Source: Gracilaria domingensis (taxonomy: Eukaryota; Rhodophyta; Florideophyceae; Gracilariales; Gracilariaceae). From it: a stretch of DNA of 64,000 nt. The DNA is taken from the NCBI GenBank assembly GCA_022539475.1, contig VCMS01000117.1, forward strand, positions 186,001 through 250,000, read 5' to 3'. A program made the translations under genes and the position numbers. A model generated the notes under the pieces. That model searched no databases, was not told the origin of the DNA, and worked only from the letters and a program-made list of their open reading frames with translations. Numbering within the stretch: the stretch's first letter is position 1; the number at the start of each line of letters is the position of its first letter. Shown piece after piece: positions 11,413 through 22,127 of the stretch.

Positions 11413-11540
11413 TGTTGGATGTTGACCCTGTGCTGTCACTGAAAACCAAAAATGCTGGGGAGCATGGGCTGTTTTGGAGGGTGTCGTTGGAAACGCGCAT
11501 ATGCGCCTCTGCGCAAACTCAACGTGAAACGGGCTTCTGA
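9417..11540 (+). CDS. Copia A unit 3: gag, protease and integrase frame
   Basis: A 707-codon open frame that matches unit 1 almost throughout, with only a few amino-acid differences. It carries Copia gag, a CCHC knuckle, the DSGATAHM protease motif, the pre-integrase zinc region and the integrase core. No reverse transcriptase part is present in this unit. Keeping an open frame in two of three copies fits a very recent duplication and does not by itself show selection. Confidence 0.88.
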   Translation: MDSFSGLKIEKFGEDNFHTWKQKIQYVLALKDLKNHLTTSAPTDEGELAKWQIRDERARAIIGLTLADEHLDHIRDIDTAADAWKAICNVFQRKTLLNRINARRAFYSVKMREDEKMLQFINRVRHLGSDLKSMEVNVEEEDIAMAALCGLPERFEHLIVAIDTTIGDRQLTMEFVKSRLLQDEQRMSDRAKEESGGDAALVGRQFRRKSLKSVLCYYCGIKGHIQKNCFKKQRDGANKDKIDAAHPSVHTALNDEQGTGGSDSDFVCLIANGADKATNSDWIVDSGATAHMTYDDSMFQTYETKVSSGVSIGNDSKLQSVGHGSMELDLTVEGSKRKCKLKQVVHVPNLRYHLLSVSQICDLGCTVVFDKEKVCVYKGSKVVAVGRRVKDLYYLCTAAEHLTDTDSALVSDLSLWHARMAHVNVEGIKQMARNGVVSGLNVDVAQKVDVCGSCVVSKATRASTPKQGGERAEHVLDLVHSDISGPVNVKSLGGSHYFVTFIDDHSRYCFLYMLKTKDEVFRMFIKWLRFMENQMGRKVLTITARKSVLRALRTNNGGEYLSNRFSEKLEQYGIEHQRTVPYNPQQNGLAERFNRTLMDLVRSMLHHKNVPKSFWAEALNVSVYVRNRVTCKELPSDVTPFELWHGQKPDLSNLRVFGSRCWHKVVLDVDPVLSLKTKNAGEHGLFWRVSLETRICASAQTQRETGF

Positions 11541-12190
11541 TTGGCTACTGCAAATGGTCATATGCATTGTGGTTCGTACAAGTGTTGTGGCGCTAATGGG
11601 TTGTTTCCGGCGTACACGTGTGTAGCTAGTACACTGGGCATACTGTACATGATGCACAGAGTACACACGTATGTACGTGGACATGTAGGACAGCTTGGTG
11701 TAACTTGGGCACTGTGGTGAAGAGTTGATGCGGTGTCAAGAGGATTACAGTGTGGTGTTGTTGGTGACGTAGGACTTGGAGTGAGTTTGTGGTGAAGTGT
11801 TGTTGGTGAGCTTGTACGTAACTGTTATGGTGTGGTGTAGGGATTACAGTGTGTTGGCACTATGTGAATCTGTGCATGGTTATGGATATGTGTAGGCACG
11901 TAAGTTGTTGTGCACTGTTGTGCACTGTCGTGCTTTGTTGTTGTAAGCTGCCATGATAGTGTGGGAGTGTTACCATGTTATGTTAGGAGATGATTGGTAG
12001 TATTGAGTGTCTCTAGCTAGTGGTTTAGGTATTGCTTGGAGTTGGAGGTTTGCGATGGTTGCGCAAAGTAGTTCTATATAAGCGGTGACTCGAGCACCTC
12101 CAAGTAAATTCCGAGCCAGAGCTGGCGAACTTCCTTTCATTCCCCCTATCCTTTCTCTCAACCTCCCCTTTCCAGCTCTAACCTCCATCA
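11413..12190 (+). repeat. Copia A LTR 4 (shared by units 3 and 4)
   Basis: A 778-bp LTR with the same ends and a TATA-like box near 12074. The primer-binding site follows at 12191. Confidence 0.9.
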
Positions 12191-15100
12191 GGTTATGGGC
12201 CCAGCCCCGCTGACCTCTGCCGTTATCGTTCGTCTACCGCCGCTCTCCCTCACCGCCGTTCACCCGCTTCGCTGTTTTCCCTTCTCTCTCCTTTCGTCGT
12301 TGCGTCGGGTGTGTTGACAGTGTTGTTGGTTGGTGTTGATCTTCTCCTTTCGGTTTTGCGTTCCTCCCTGAGGGCGTTGTGGTGGTAGTGGTTCGACGTT
12401 GATTCTGTATCGTTATTTGGGCGCTCGTTGTTGCCCGTGTTGTCGATCGCTATCCGTTTCGTTTGGTCTCCCTCTGTCGTTATTGTTGGGATCCCCGCGT
12501 CGTGTTGCGGGTTCTGATCCGAGAGGTTGAGGACCGTTCGTTGTTGAAGTCTGTGCACTGCGTGTGTGCTCAGCAGTTGTTGAAGTCTGTGCACTGTGTG
12601 TGCTCAGCGTTTGGGGTTGTCATCTGAGGTCCAGCGACAAGCGGTTGATCCGAGCAATCGGGGACGTTAGTCTGGGGGCTTGAACCAAAGCGGACGTGCT
12701 GTCTAGCGGACTCCCACCGGTCCTTCGGGGCGGATAACGGTGTCGGTCGGAAGACCTGGTAGTACCGCGAGTGCTGAAGTGGACGGGGTGCCGTGACGCA
12801 CTGTTGGACTTGGGTGGCTCACCTTTGTTGTTGTTGACCTGACTTTGTGTCGGGTTCTTGGTCTGTGGTGAAGGCAAACCGAAACGAGCTTTTGATCCGT
12901 GCAACCTCGTTTGAGCGGGGAGGCGACGTACCGAAGGCTGACCTCCTTTTCAGGATCAGGCCGCGTGTGGGCATTATTGTCTGCTCGTTAGGAGCGTACC
13001 TTGGTTTGTCATAGTAGCTGCAGTTTCGAGGTCGCGCAAGTTCTTGCAAGAGGCCAGATTGGGTTAAGTGGTGAAGACATATCTTTGGTCATTAACCATC
13101 CTTTGGACGCCTCGTAGAGAGCAACGCGCCTTCTCCTGGAACGCAGGAGGAGGTAGACTGCAGAAGTCGTTTCCTACCCGGAGGGTCTCCGGGGGTCAGG
13201 GGTCCGATCCCCTAGGATACAAGAATGTGCCAAAAAGCTTTTGGGCTGAGGCTCTGAATGTATCTGTGTATGTGCGCAACAGAGTGACCTGCAAAGAGCT
13301 TCCGAGTGACGAGACTCCGTTTGAGCTGTGGCATGGACAGAAGCCTGATCTGAGCAATCTGCGTGTGTTTGGCAGCCGTTGCTGGCACAAGGTGGTTGAT
13401 CACAAGTTGAAAAAGCTGGAAGAGCGTGCAGTGGAAGCCATCTTCATTGGGTACACTTCAGGCTCCCACGGATACAAGTTGTGGGACAGCCAGAAGAAGA
13501 AGGTGATTGTGTCACGAGATGTGAGGTTTGCCCAGTGCTCTGGAACTGAAAGTGACGAGCACTCTGAACACGAGCACTACGCGGATATCGACTTGGTCGA
13601 CAAGTCGGGAGCTGCTGAAGCCTCAACCTCTGACACATCCACCGATGATTCTGAAGATGACCCTTCTGCACCAGCTTCTCACGAGAGTACCACGAATGCC
13701 AGTACGGATGAGAACACCACACCAGACACACATGATGAGCCGGGAGTGACAGAAACGCAGCCCCTTCGTAGATCCACACGTCAGAGAAAGACGACATCCT
13801 CATGGTGGCGTGGTGCCAGTGCTTTGCTTACAGCCAGTGATGATACTCCTTTGTCGTACGGTGACGCAGTGTCACGTCCTGATTCCGAAGCTTGGAAGAA
13901 GGCGATGAAGAGTGAGTATCAATCGTTGATGGAGCACGACACGTGGGATCTAGTGCCAAGGCCAGCAGACAGCAACGTGATTTCGTCCAAGTGGGTGTAT
14001 GTGCAGAAGTATGAGGCTTCGTCATCTGGTGAACCGACAGTTTTTTACAAGGCTCGTGTGGTTGCAAGAGGCTTCCTGCAGATCGAGGGTGTGGACTTCT
14101 CAGAGACTTATGCACCTGTGGTGAAGTTCACATCCATCAGAATGATCCTGTCAGTCACTGCCGTACGAGACTTCCACTTGCACCAGATGGACGTGAAGAC
14201 TGCCTTTCTGAACGGTGACCTTGACGAGACAGTGTACATGGAGCAGCCAATGGGGTTCACACAGCAGGAAAAGGAGGACTTGGTGGGCCGATTCTAGAAA
14301 GCAATCTATGGGCTTAGACAAGCACCAAGACAGTGGCACGCCAAGATATACGCCTTCCTTGTTGGTGAAATGCACCTCAAGCCGAATGACGCAGACGAGT
14401 GTGTCTACACCGGGATCATACTGGGTTTCTTGGTTATCATTGCTCTGTATGTTGACGACTTGCTGATTGCGAGTCCGAGCATGAAAACAGTGGAACGTGT
14501 GAAGGCAGAGCTGTCAAGTCGTTTCCGCATGAAGGACCTCAAAGAAGCTCGCATGGTTCTTGGATTTGAAATCCATCGAGACAGAACCAAGCGAGAGCTG
14601 TACTTGACGCAGTCAGCGTACACGAACAAGGTCCTGGAGCGATTTGGCATGCAGCTGTCGAAACCCGTTGACACTCCTATGGAGTGCGGTGTGGACTTGT
14701 CTGTTGAGGAGGAAGTGCTCACGCATGTACCGTATCGTCAGGCGATTGGCTGCCTCATGTATCTGTCTGTGGGAACTCGTCCAGACATCTCATATGCTGT
14801 GGCTAAGCTGGCCAAGTATGTTGAGAAGCCGGGAAACACTCACTGGAAGGCGGTCAAGCGTGTTCTTCGCTACCTCAATGGCACTACCACGTTCGGGTTG
14901 ACGTATGGCTCCAGCACCGATTTGCAATTGCACGGCTATGTGGACTCTGACTGGGCTGGCGATGTTGCCAACCGCAAGTCCACTAGTGGATACTTGTTCA
15001 TGATGTGCGATGGTGCTGTGTCGTGGTCGTCTCGTCAACAGGAGGTAGTTACTCTGTCGAGTGCGGAGGCTGAGTACGTGAGCTTGTGCTCTGGCACCAA

Positions 15101-15454
15101 GGAGGCGATCTGGCTTAGGCGAATTTGGAACGGCATCGGCAGTGTGATTGGCATGGAAGCAGACGGGTCTGTGAAGCTGCTGGTTGAACCAACTCCCATG
15201 TATGTTGACAACCAGGGCAGCATTGACCTTGCTCGAAATGGAGTGGTGAACAGGAGAACCAAGCACATTGACATTCGGTTCCACTTCACTCGAGAAGCTC
15301 TGCAGGCCAAGTCGATTGTACTGTTCTACTGCCCGACGGATTCCATGGTTGCCGACATGCTGAATAAGCCACTTGCGCGAGTGAAGCACGAGAGGTTCCG
15401 CGAAGCCGGTGGTGTGATCCACATAGAAGTTTGAAGTCAGTGACAGAGGGGGGA
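12191..15454 (+). mobile_element. Copia A array, internal region of unit 4 (RT and RNase H)
   Basis: The leader and its folded segment (near 13099-13219) match units 1-3, but the coding part differs. It holds the integrase tail, an acidic Ser/Thr-rich linker (about 13550-13760), the reverse transcriptase and RNase H. Recognisable motifs are WVYVQKYEASS, VARGF, QMDVKTAFLNG, the catalytic YVDDLLIAS near 14448, TRPDISYAV, and the RNase H stretch SDWAGDVANRKSTSGYLF near 14944 with ADMLNKPL near 15352. A purine-rich tract (about 15443-15454) precedes the last LTR. It is a broken copy with one or two breaks in the coding part. It resembles units 1-3 closely where they overlap. Confidence 0.88.
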
Positions 15455-16240
15455 TGTTGGATGTTGACCCTGTGCTGTCACTGAAAACCAAAAGTGCTGG
15501 GGAGCATGGGCTGTTTTGGAGGGTGCCGTTGGAAAAGCGCATATGCGCCTCTGCGCAAACTCAACGTGAAACGGGCTTCTGATTGGCTACTGCAAATGGT
15601 CATATGTATTGTGGTTGGTACAAGTGTTGTGGCGCTAATGGGTTGTTTCCGGCGTATACGTGTGTAGCTAGTACACTGGGCATACTGTACATGATGCACA
15701 GAGTACACACGTATGTACGTGGACATGTAGGACAGCTTGGTGTATCTTGGGCACTATGGTGAAGAGTTGATGCGGTGTCAAGAGGATTACAGTGTGGTGT
15801 TGTTGGTGACGTAGGACTTGGAGTGAGTTTGTGGTGAAGTGTTGTTGGTGAGCTTGTACATAACTGTTATGGTGTGGTGTAGGGATTACAGTGTGTTGGC
15901 ACTATGTGAATCTGTGCATGGTCATGGTTATGTGTAGGGACGTAAGTTGTTGTGCACTGTTGTGAACTGTTGTACTGTTGTGCTTTGTTGTTGTAAGCTG
16001 CCATGATAGTGTGGGAGTGTTACCATCTTATGTTAGGAGATGATTGTTAGTATTGAGTGTCTCTAGCTAGTGGTTTAGGTATTACTTGGAGTTGGAGGTT
16101 TGCAATGGTTGCGCAAAGTAGTTCTATATAAGCGGTGACTCGAGCACCTCCAAGTAAATTCCGAGCCAGAGCTGGCGAACTTCCCTTCATTCTCCCCATC
16201 CTTTCTCTCAACCTTCTCTTTCCAGCTATAACCTCCATCA
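15455..16240 (+). repeat. Copia A LTR 5, right end of the array
   Basis: A complete LTR of 786 bp. It is somewhat more diverged from LTRs 2-4 than they are from each other. It ends CTCCATCA at 16240 and abuts a minus-strand Copia A fragment directly, so this is the true right edge of the array. The left edge is outside the window, so a target-site duplication cannot be checked. Confidence 0.88.
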
Positions 16241-17786
16241 GTCTTCACATCCATCTGGTGCAAGTGAAAGTCTCGTACGGCAGTCACAGACAAGATCATT
16301 CTGATGGATGTGAACTTCACCACAGGTGCATAAGTTTCTGAGAAGTCCACACCCTCGATCTGCAGGAAGCCTCTTGCAACCACACGAGCCTTGTAAAAAA
16401 CTGTCGGTTCACCAGATGACGAAGCCTCATACTTCTGCACATACACCCACTTGGACGAAATCACGTTGCTGTCTGCTGGCCTTGGCACTAGATCCCACGT
16501 GTCGTGCTCCATCAACGATTGATACTCACTCTTCATCGCCTTCTTCCAAGCTTCGGAATCAGGACGTGACACTGCCTCACCGTACGACGAAGGAGTATCA
16601 TCACTGGCTGTAAGCAAAGCACTGGCACCACGCCACCATGAGGATGTCGTCTTTCTCTGACGTGTGGATCTACGAAGGGGCTGCGTTTCTGTCACTCCCG
16701 GCTCATCATGTGTGTCTGGTGTGGTGTTCTCATCCGTACTGGCATTTGTGATACTCTCGTGAGAAGCTGGTGCAGAAGGGTCATCTTCAGAATCATCGGT
16801 GGATGTGTCAGAGGTTGAGGCTTCAGCAGCTCCCGACTTGTCGACCAAGTCGATATCCGCGTAGTGCTCGTGTTAAGAGTGCTCGTCACTTTCAGTTCCA
16901 GAGCACTGGGCAAACCTCACATCTCGTGACACAATCACCTTCTTCTTCTGGCTGTCCCACAACTTGTATCCGTGGGAGCCTGAAGTGTACCCGATGAAGA
17001 TGGCTTCCACTGCACGCTCTTCCAGCTTTTTCAACTTGTGATCGACCACCTTGTACCAGCAACGGTTACCAAACACACGCAGATTGCTCAGATCAGGCTT
17101 CTGTCCATGCCACAGCTCAAACGGAATCACGTCGCTCGGAAGCGCTTTGCAGGTCACTCTGTTGCGCACATACACAGAAACATTCAGAGCCTCAGCCCAA
17201 AAGCTTTTTGGCACATTCTTGTGATGCAACATCGACCTGACCAAGTCCATGAGTGTGCGATTGAACCTCTCGGCAAGCCCGTTCTGCTGTGGATTGTGAG
17301 GCACAGTTCGCCGATGCTCAACACCGTACTGCTCCAGTTTTTCGGAGAACCGATTGGACAGGTACTCACCACCGTTGTCTGTGCGCAAAGCACGCAGCAC
17401 ACTTTTACGAGCGGTGATGGTAAGCACCTTCCTGCCCATCTGGTTCTCCACAAACCTGAGCCACTTGATGAACATCCGGAACACCTCATCCTTCGTCTTG
17501 AGCATGTACAGAAAGCAGTAGCGGCTGTGGTCATCGATGAATGTGACAAAGTAGAGCGAGCCTCCCAAGGACTTCACGTTCACTGGACCCGAAATATCAG
17601 AATGTACCAGGTCCAGTACGTGTTTAGCTCGTTCCCCCGCTTGCTTGGGAGTCGGAGCACTGGTTGCCTTGCCCACTACACATGAGCCACACACATCCAC
17701 CTTCTGAGCCACATCCACATTCAGACCTGACACAACGCCATTTCGAGCCATCTGCTTGATGCTTTCCACATTCACATGAGCCATTC
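16241..17786 (-). mobile_element. Copia A fragment, minus strand (integrase to RT)
   Basis: The minus strand encodes the pre-integrase zinc region (MAHVNVESIKQM ... CGSCVVGKAT), the integrase core (DHSRY, DNGGEY, NGLAERFNRTL), the acidic linker and the start of the reverse transcriptase (up to QMDVKT). It is family A but less like the array units than those are to each other. It is cut at 16240 by the array LTR and at 17787 by the family B LTR, so it was probably a landing site for both. It is an older, broken fragment. Confidence 0.85.
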
Positions 17787-18514
17787 TGTTGATGTTTGGA
17801 TAGGGTCGAGTGCCTGGCAGTCCTTCAATGTTTCTCCAATTACCTGGAACACAAAGTTGCAGGGGAGCATGGGCACCTTTGGGCACCCTCGCGCGAAAAG
17901 CGCATATGCGCCTCTCCGAAAACCCAACGTGATACTGCAATATGATTGGCTACTGCAAATGCGTGTACGCAACATAGTATGGACAAGTGTGCCTGGCTGT
18001 ATGGGGCAGGATTGGCGGATGCTACAAGTCGTGCGCTGTGATTGGCTGAAGTGTGCTAGTGCTGGCCAGTTATGCAGTAGCTGAGAATGTCCGAATAGAG
18101 GCTGTTCTGGGCGGGTTTTGCTTTATGTGCCATTCTAGGCTAGTACGAATGGTTTTGGAACGAATGTGCGATTCTGAGCTGCGCGAGGGGGTTTGTTGCG
18201 CCAGATGGAAATTGTTGAATTTTTAGAGCGATTTATGGATCATAGAGTTGGCATTGGATTTGGCGCGGTTTGATTTAGATGTTTCGAATTCGTATTATGA
18301 TTTGCGCGCGCTTTCGTTGTAAAGGTGTACACTTTGACAGCGTGTGCTGTTATGTTGCATCCATCGACGGCGGCGGTGCGCGGTTAATACTAGTAGGTTG
18401 CGATCGTCCCCGATCACTAAACTCGGTTGAAGGTGGCCTACCCCTTTACTTATTCTACTCTTCTTGTTTGTGTCCTTGTCACTTCCCTTCGTCTAACCTG
18501 CGCGCCTTGCGTTA
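17787..18514 (+). repeat. Copia B 5' LTR
   Basis: About 728 bp, bounded on the left by the junction with the minus-strand Copia A fragment and on the right by the primer-binding site. It is homologous to the family A LTR only in blocks. No second copy lies in the window, so the exact ends are inferred. Confidence 0.65.
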
Positions 18515-18528
18515 GGTTATGGGCCAAG
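18515..18528 (+). other. Copia B primer-binding site (half-tRNA iMet)
   Basis: GGTTATGGGCCAAG matches the family A site at 13 of 14 bases and the same initiator tRNA-Met anticodon arm. Confidence 0.7.
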
Positions 18529-18761
18529 AGCGTCGACTCTTCGCAGACGTCACGCTCTTCTACTGATTTCTCTTTTGGATTCTACGAAGTTTTGTTTTCT
18601 TGCGGCAGGTACGCGATGCGAGCGAGCGAGCGAGCGAACAGAAGGACCGCGCTGGTTTCCCGCAAGCGACTAGCAGGGGCTAACTGGTGAACGCATATCT
18701 TTGGCGCACTATAAATAAATTGCATTTGATTCAAAAAAAGCATATCTTTGGCTACTAACCT

Positions 18762-18887
18762 CCCTGGGACGTCTCGTAGGCATTGTAAAGCCCCTCGCTC
18801 TGAAGTACGCAGAGCAGGGTAGGTCAAGAAGAACTCGTGCCCCACCTGGAGAGAGTAACCAGGGACCAGAGGTTCGGACCTCTAGGG
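18762..18887 (+). ncRNA. Copia B folded leader segment
   Basis: The order of hairpins is the same as in family A but the pairing bases differ. GCTCTG/CAGAGC is at 18797-18802 with 18810-18815, CCTGG/CCAGG at 18845-18849 with 18859-18863, and AGAGG/CCTCT at 18868-18872 with 18879-18883 (loop TTCGGA). CCCT (18762-18765) can close with AGGG (18884-18887). Shared unpaired blocks include GGACG(C/T)CTCGTAG before the fold and CCTGCCAGTGG after it. Pairing kept while sequence changes suggests selection on RNA structure; a covariance test has not been done. Confidence 0.5.
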
Positions 18888-19264
18888 TAACCGGATATTA
18901 GATCCTGCCAGTGGACCCGTTGCTTCTTCTTCTTCTTCTTCTTTCCGGGTTGAGTTTTGTCTCACCCGTGAGTACACTCCAGGCGTCGAGTACCCGAACT
19001 CCGCCTGTGATCGCGTACGGGACGCGTCCCGACGAGCGTTGTAGACCTGGTTACGTCTCCGCTGGCGCCCTCGCTGTTGAGTGTTGAGAATACTCCACTT
19101 CAGCCTTTACCCTCTTGTGTAACTGAAGCGTTGATTCCCTCTTTCCGCTTTTTTGTTTGTGTCTTTGATCTTTGTTACTCACTTCCAAGCTGTTTTTATA
19201 CTTTGCTTGGCTTGGTTGCTACCTGTTTTTCTGATTCTGGCTGTCCTCCACCAGGTCTTTCGTC

Positions 19265-21571
19265 ATGTCTGACTCCAAAAAGGAAACGAATACCAACTCT
19301 GGTGTGAAGATTCCTCGCTTCCATGGCAAGAAAGGTGAGGATTACGCACTCTGGAGGCACCGACTTCGTGCCGCCTGTCGCATCAGAAGTGTCTGGAATG
19401 TGGTTAACACTGGTGCTGAGCAGTCTATTTCAACTGAGACGACCGCTACTGATGGTCAGGGATCATCTGTTGAAGCCATTCGCACGCTATCCAAACGCGA
19501 GAAGGCTTGTGGAATCATCATCAGTGCACTTGGTGATGCTCCTTTACGTGTGGTCATGGACGTGGATGACGATCCGGCAAAGATGATCAAGTTGCTGGAG
19601 GCACGCTATGCTTCGAATCGCACGGTTTCTAGGATTGCCGTTCAGACCCAACTATTCCGTTTGACATATAATGGGCAGAACATGTCCGAATACGTTGACC
19701 AATTCACGGCTCTGTTCTCGCAGTTGGATCGTATGGGCAAGGATGCAGCCATTCCCGAATCTCACAAAGCTCCCATGTTGTTGGCTTCTATTGATCCACA
19801 GAGCTCACTGGAGTCCACGGCTGCCGCATTACGTACCAAGGAGATCTCTGAGTTGACGTGGGACTATGTTGCTACCACCCTCATCGATGAATATAATGCA
19901 CGTCATATGACTAGTGGTCGCAGTCGCAACCGCAAGAAAGGAAAGGGAAAAGGTTCCAACAAGTCTCATGGTACCTCCTCTATCACAAATCATCGAGATG
20001 GTAATGATTCGGATGATGTTTCTGGCACACATGCACTTGCAGCAGGCAGTGGCAGCGAGTATCACTGTGACTTTTGTGGTCGAGATGGACATACCAAAGA
20101 CCGTTGCTTTGTAAACCCGGACCATCCTGACAACTATCTGCCTCAGAGCATACTCGATAAGTTGGCTTTGAAGGCGAAGGACAAGTCCGGAGGATCTAAA
20201 GCGTCAGCAAAGTCGGCTGGTAAGTCCTCCAAGATAGAGATTGCAGGCATGTCATTTGAAAAGGCAACAGTCCTGCCACCTGCACAACGGAAAATGGACA
20301 CTTATGCAGGCAGTGGAGCAACTTCTCATTACTTTCACTCTTCAGCTGCCTTCGTTCCAAGCTCATTGCACGATATGGAGAAGCGACACATACGGTTGGC
20401 GGACAAGAGTACTGTGTCTGCGACGAAGTGTGGAGATGTTATTCTGCCTTTCGAAAATGTGAATAAAAGGTTAACTGACGCATTACTCGTGCCTGACATG
20501 GAGTACAATCTAGTTTCTGTTGGGAGCCTTGCCGACAAGTCTATTGAGTCTCGGTTCCGTGCACGTGAAGTTCGCCTGATTCATGAAAATGGCTTGATGG
20601 TCGGGTGCGGACAGCGCGATAAACGTTCTGGCCTGTATACTTTGCCCGAACCGGTCATGCATTTCGGCGCGGAGCACGCATTACTCGCTGGTGAAGCTGA
20701 GCTGCAGTGCGTGTTGAAGGCATCATTACCGGAGTTGACTCAACTATGGCACCTCCGACTGGCGCACACAAACCCGAGAGACCTTCAAATGGTGCACAAG
20801 CATGCAAGTGGTGTGCCACAGCTTACAGACATGAAGGAGGTATGTCACCCCTGTCGTCTCGGGAAAGCACACAAACTTCCATTTCCTGGAGTATTTACGC
20901 GTGAACCCGAGGTTGGTGACACTGTGCACTCCGACAAAATAGGTCCACTCACCCTGTCCTTCCCTGACCGATTCAAGTACGCATCAGCATTTTTGGATGA
21001 TCACTCGCGTTATGTCATGGTAGGGTTCATGAAACACCGCAGTGAAATCAATGATGTGTATGATGGAGTGGCGCAGAAGCTCAAACATCTTGGAGGAGCT
21101 ATGGTGAAGAAGGTAGACTCTGATGATGCAAAGGAGTACATAGCTCTGCAGGACAATCCAGAGAACTCCTTCGACGATACATCTTTCTCTGCCCCATACA
21201 CTCCAGAACATAACGCCATTGCCGAGCGCATCAACCGTACCATGGAAGAAGCTGCTCGAGCTTTGCTCATTCAAGCAAATCTACCAGAGTGCCTGTGGCC
21301 GTTGGCACTCAAACATGTTCTATATGTGCGTAACCGTGTACCCCACTCAATAACTGGGAGTACGCCGTTCTTGTTGTTCACTGGAAACAAACCAACGTTG
21401 CAGCACACTCGCGTGTTCGGTTGTTCCGCATTCGTCCTGAAGATGACTGGTGGAACCAAGTTCGAGTCTCGTGCACTTGAGGGGGTGTACTTGGAGACTC
21501 TTGAGCATGGTGTTTACGACGTAGGTATCAAATATCCAATATTTGGTATGACAAATCTAGTGTTCTACTAG
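19265..21571 (+). CDS. Copia B gag, protease and integrase frame
   Basis: A 768-codon open frame from the ATG at 19265. It contains a Copia gag (IPRFHGKKGEDYALWRHRL), a CCHC knuckle (CDFCGRDGHTKDRC) near residue 267 and a protease region around YAGSGATSHYF near 348 where the motif is atypical. The pre-integrase region (LWHLRLAHTNPRDLQ ... CHPCRLGKAH) follows near 492-530, then the integrase core (DDHSRYVM, EHNAIAERINRT). The product is only distantly similar to family A. The last residues are unlike Copia. It is a fossil with a long open frame. Confidence 0.82.
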   Translation: MSDSKKETNTNSGVKIPRFHGKKGEDYALWRHRLRAACRIRSVWNVVNTGAEQSISTETTATDGQGSSVEAIRTLSKREKACGIIISALGDAPLRVVMDVDDDPAKMIKLLEARYASNRTVSRIAVQTQLFRLTYNGQNMSEYVDQFTALFSQLDRMGKDAAIPESHKAPMLLASIDPQSSLESTAAALRTKEISELTWDYVATTLIDEYNARHMTSGRSRNRKKGKGKGSNKSHGTSSITNHRDGNDSDDVSGTHALAAGSGSEYHCDFCGRDGHTKDRCFVNPDHPDNYLPQSILDKLALKAKDKSGGSKASAKSAGKSSKIEIAGMSFEKATVLPPAQRKMDTYAGSGATSHYFHSSAAFVPSSLHDMEKRHIRLADKSTVSATKCGDVILPFENVNKRLTDALLVPDMEYNLVSVGSLADKSIESRFRAREVRLIHENGLMVGCGQRDKRSGLYTLPEPVMHFGAEHALLAGEAELQCVLKASLPELTQLWHLRLAHTNPRDLQMVHKHASGVPQLTDMKEVCHPCRLGKAHKLPFPGVFTREPEVGDTVHSDKIGPLTLSFPDRFKYASAFLDDHSRYVMVGFMKHRSEINDVYDGVAQKLKHLGGAMVKKVDSDDAKEYIALQDNPENSFDDTSFSAPYTPEHNAIAERINRTMEEAARALLIQANLPECLWPLALKHVLYVRNRVPHSITGSTPFLLFTGNKPTLQHTRVFGCSAFVLKMTGGTKFESRALEGVYLETLEHGVYDVGIKYPIFGMTNLVFY

Positions 21572-21693
21572 GACTTAAAGTAGGGACAAAATTTTAGATT
21601 TTGGAAACATTTATGTACACGTGGACTTCAAACTTTTTCGTTGAACTGTAACATCTACGCGCCGCGAAGAACATTTTTGGGGCTCTAAACGTT

Positions 21694-21858
21694 GGCAATT
21701 GAAGGAACGAGAATGTAGTTTTTACACCAATTACGCAAAGTGGACGGCGACGATCACCTTACGAAGGATGCTCACCTCTCAGCTGACGTTCTTCTTGGAC
21801 TACGCCGTCGCCGTCTTTTTCTGCGCTGCTCCTCTGAAGATCTGCCTTTTGATTAGCA
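21694..21858 (+). repeat. A1 repeat of the recombinase retroelement
   Basis: It matches A2 at 26948-27110 in the same orientation. Shared blocks include AATTACGCAAAGTGGACGGC and GCTCACCTCTCAGCTGACGTT. About 80 percent of positions agree by eye. Confidence 0.8.
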
Positions 21859-22127
21859 CGTGTTCCTCAACAGAAGCGCTTAGAAGACGACGCTAGTCGC
21901 CCATCACAAAGCGTCTTATCGGCATAGCAGGCAGAAAATTGCTAAGCCGCTGACAAATAACCCATTGACTCTCAACTATACCGCATACACCAAAGACGTA
22001 CCACAAAGTCTTTCTCAACGTCACACACACCCTTCCTTACAAGAACAAGCGCTGGTGCCACCCTAACACGCCATTATTACTCGCACTACGTCTTAGATCT
22101 TCCTAGACCACATTTTGCCCTCTTACC

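Larger units (their letters stand above)
1..16240 (+). mobile_element. Head-to-tail Copia (family A) array with shared LTRs
   Basis: Five copies of one LTR (the first cut by the window edge) alternate with four internal regions, all in the same direction, so neighbouring units share an LTR. The same landmark recurs at 1, 4010, 8018, 12027 and 16077. The LTR starts TGTTGGATG, ends CTCCATCA, and is followed each time by a primer-binding site. Units 1-3 are nearly identical and carry gag, protease and integrase; unit 4 carries the integrase tail, reverse transcriptase and RNase H. Near-identity points to recent formation, by recombination between LTRs or by insertion of a tandem or circular form. 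An assembly artefact cannot be excluded. The array ends with a complete LTR against a minus-strand fragment of the same family. Taken as a set, the units are broken copies. Confidence 0.9.
17787..21571 (+). mobile_element. Copia family B element, 3' end not found
   Basis: The 5' LTR at 17787-18514 begins TGTTGATGTTTGG and shares short blocks with the family A LTR (GGGGAGCATGGGC, AGCGCATATGCGCCTCT, GATTGGCTACTGCAAATG). A primer-binding site follows at 18515, then a leader with the folded segment, then a gag-protease-integrase frame from 19265. No reverse transcriptase, RNase H or 3' LTR is visible before the next element. It is broken. It sits in the minus-strand family A fragment. Confidence 0.82.

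Noticed and set aside
1-16240. CRISPR-like or satellite array
   Set aside because: The repeat unit is a 4-kb retrotransposon with coding parts and LTRs, not short repeats with spacers.
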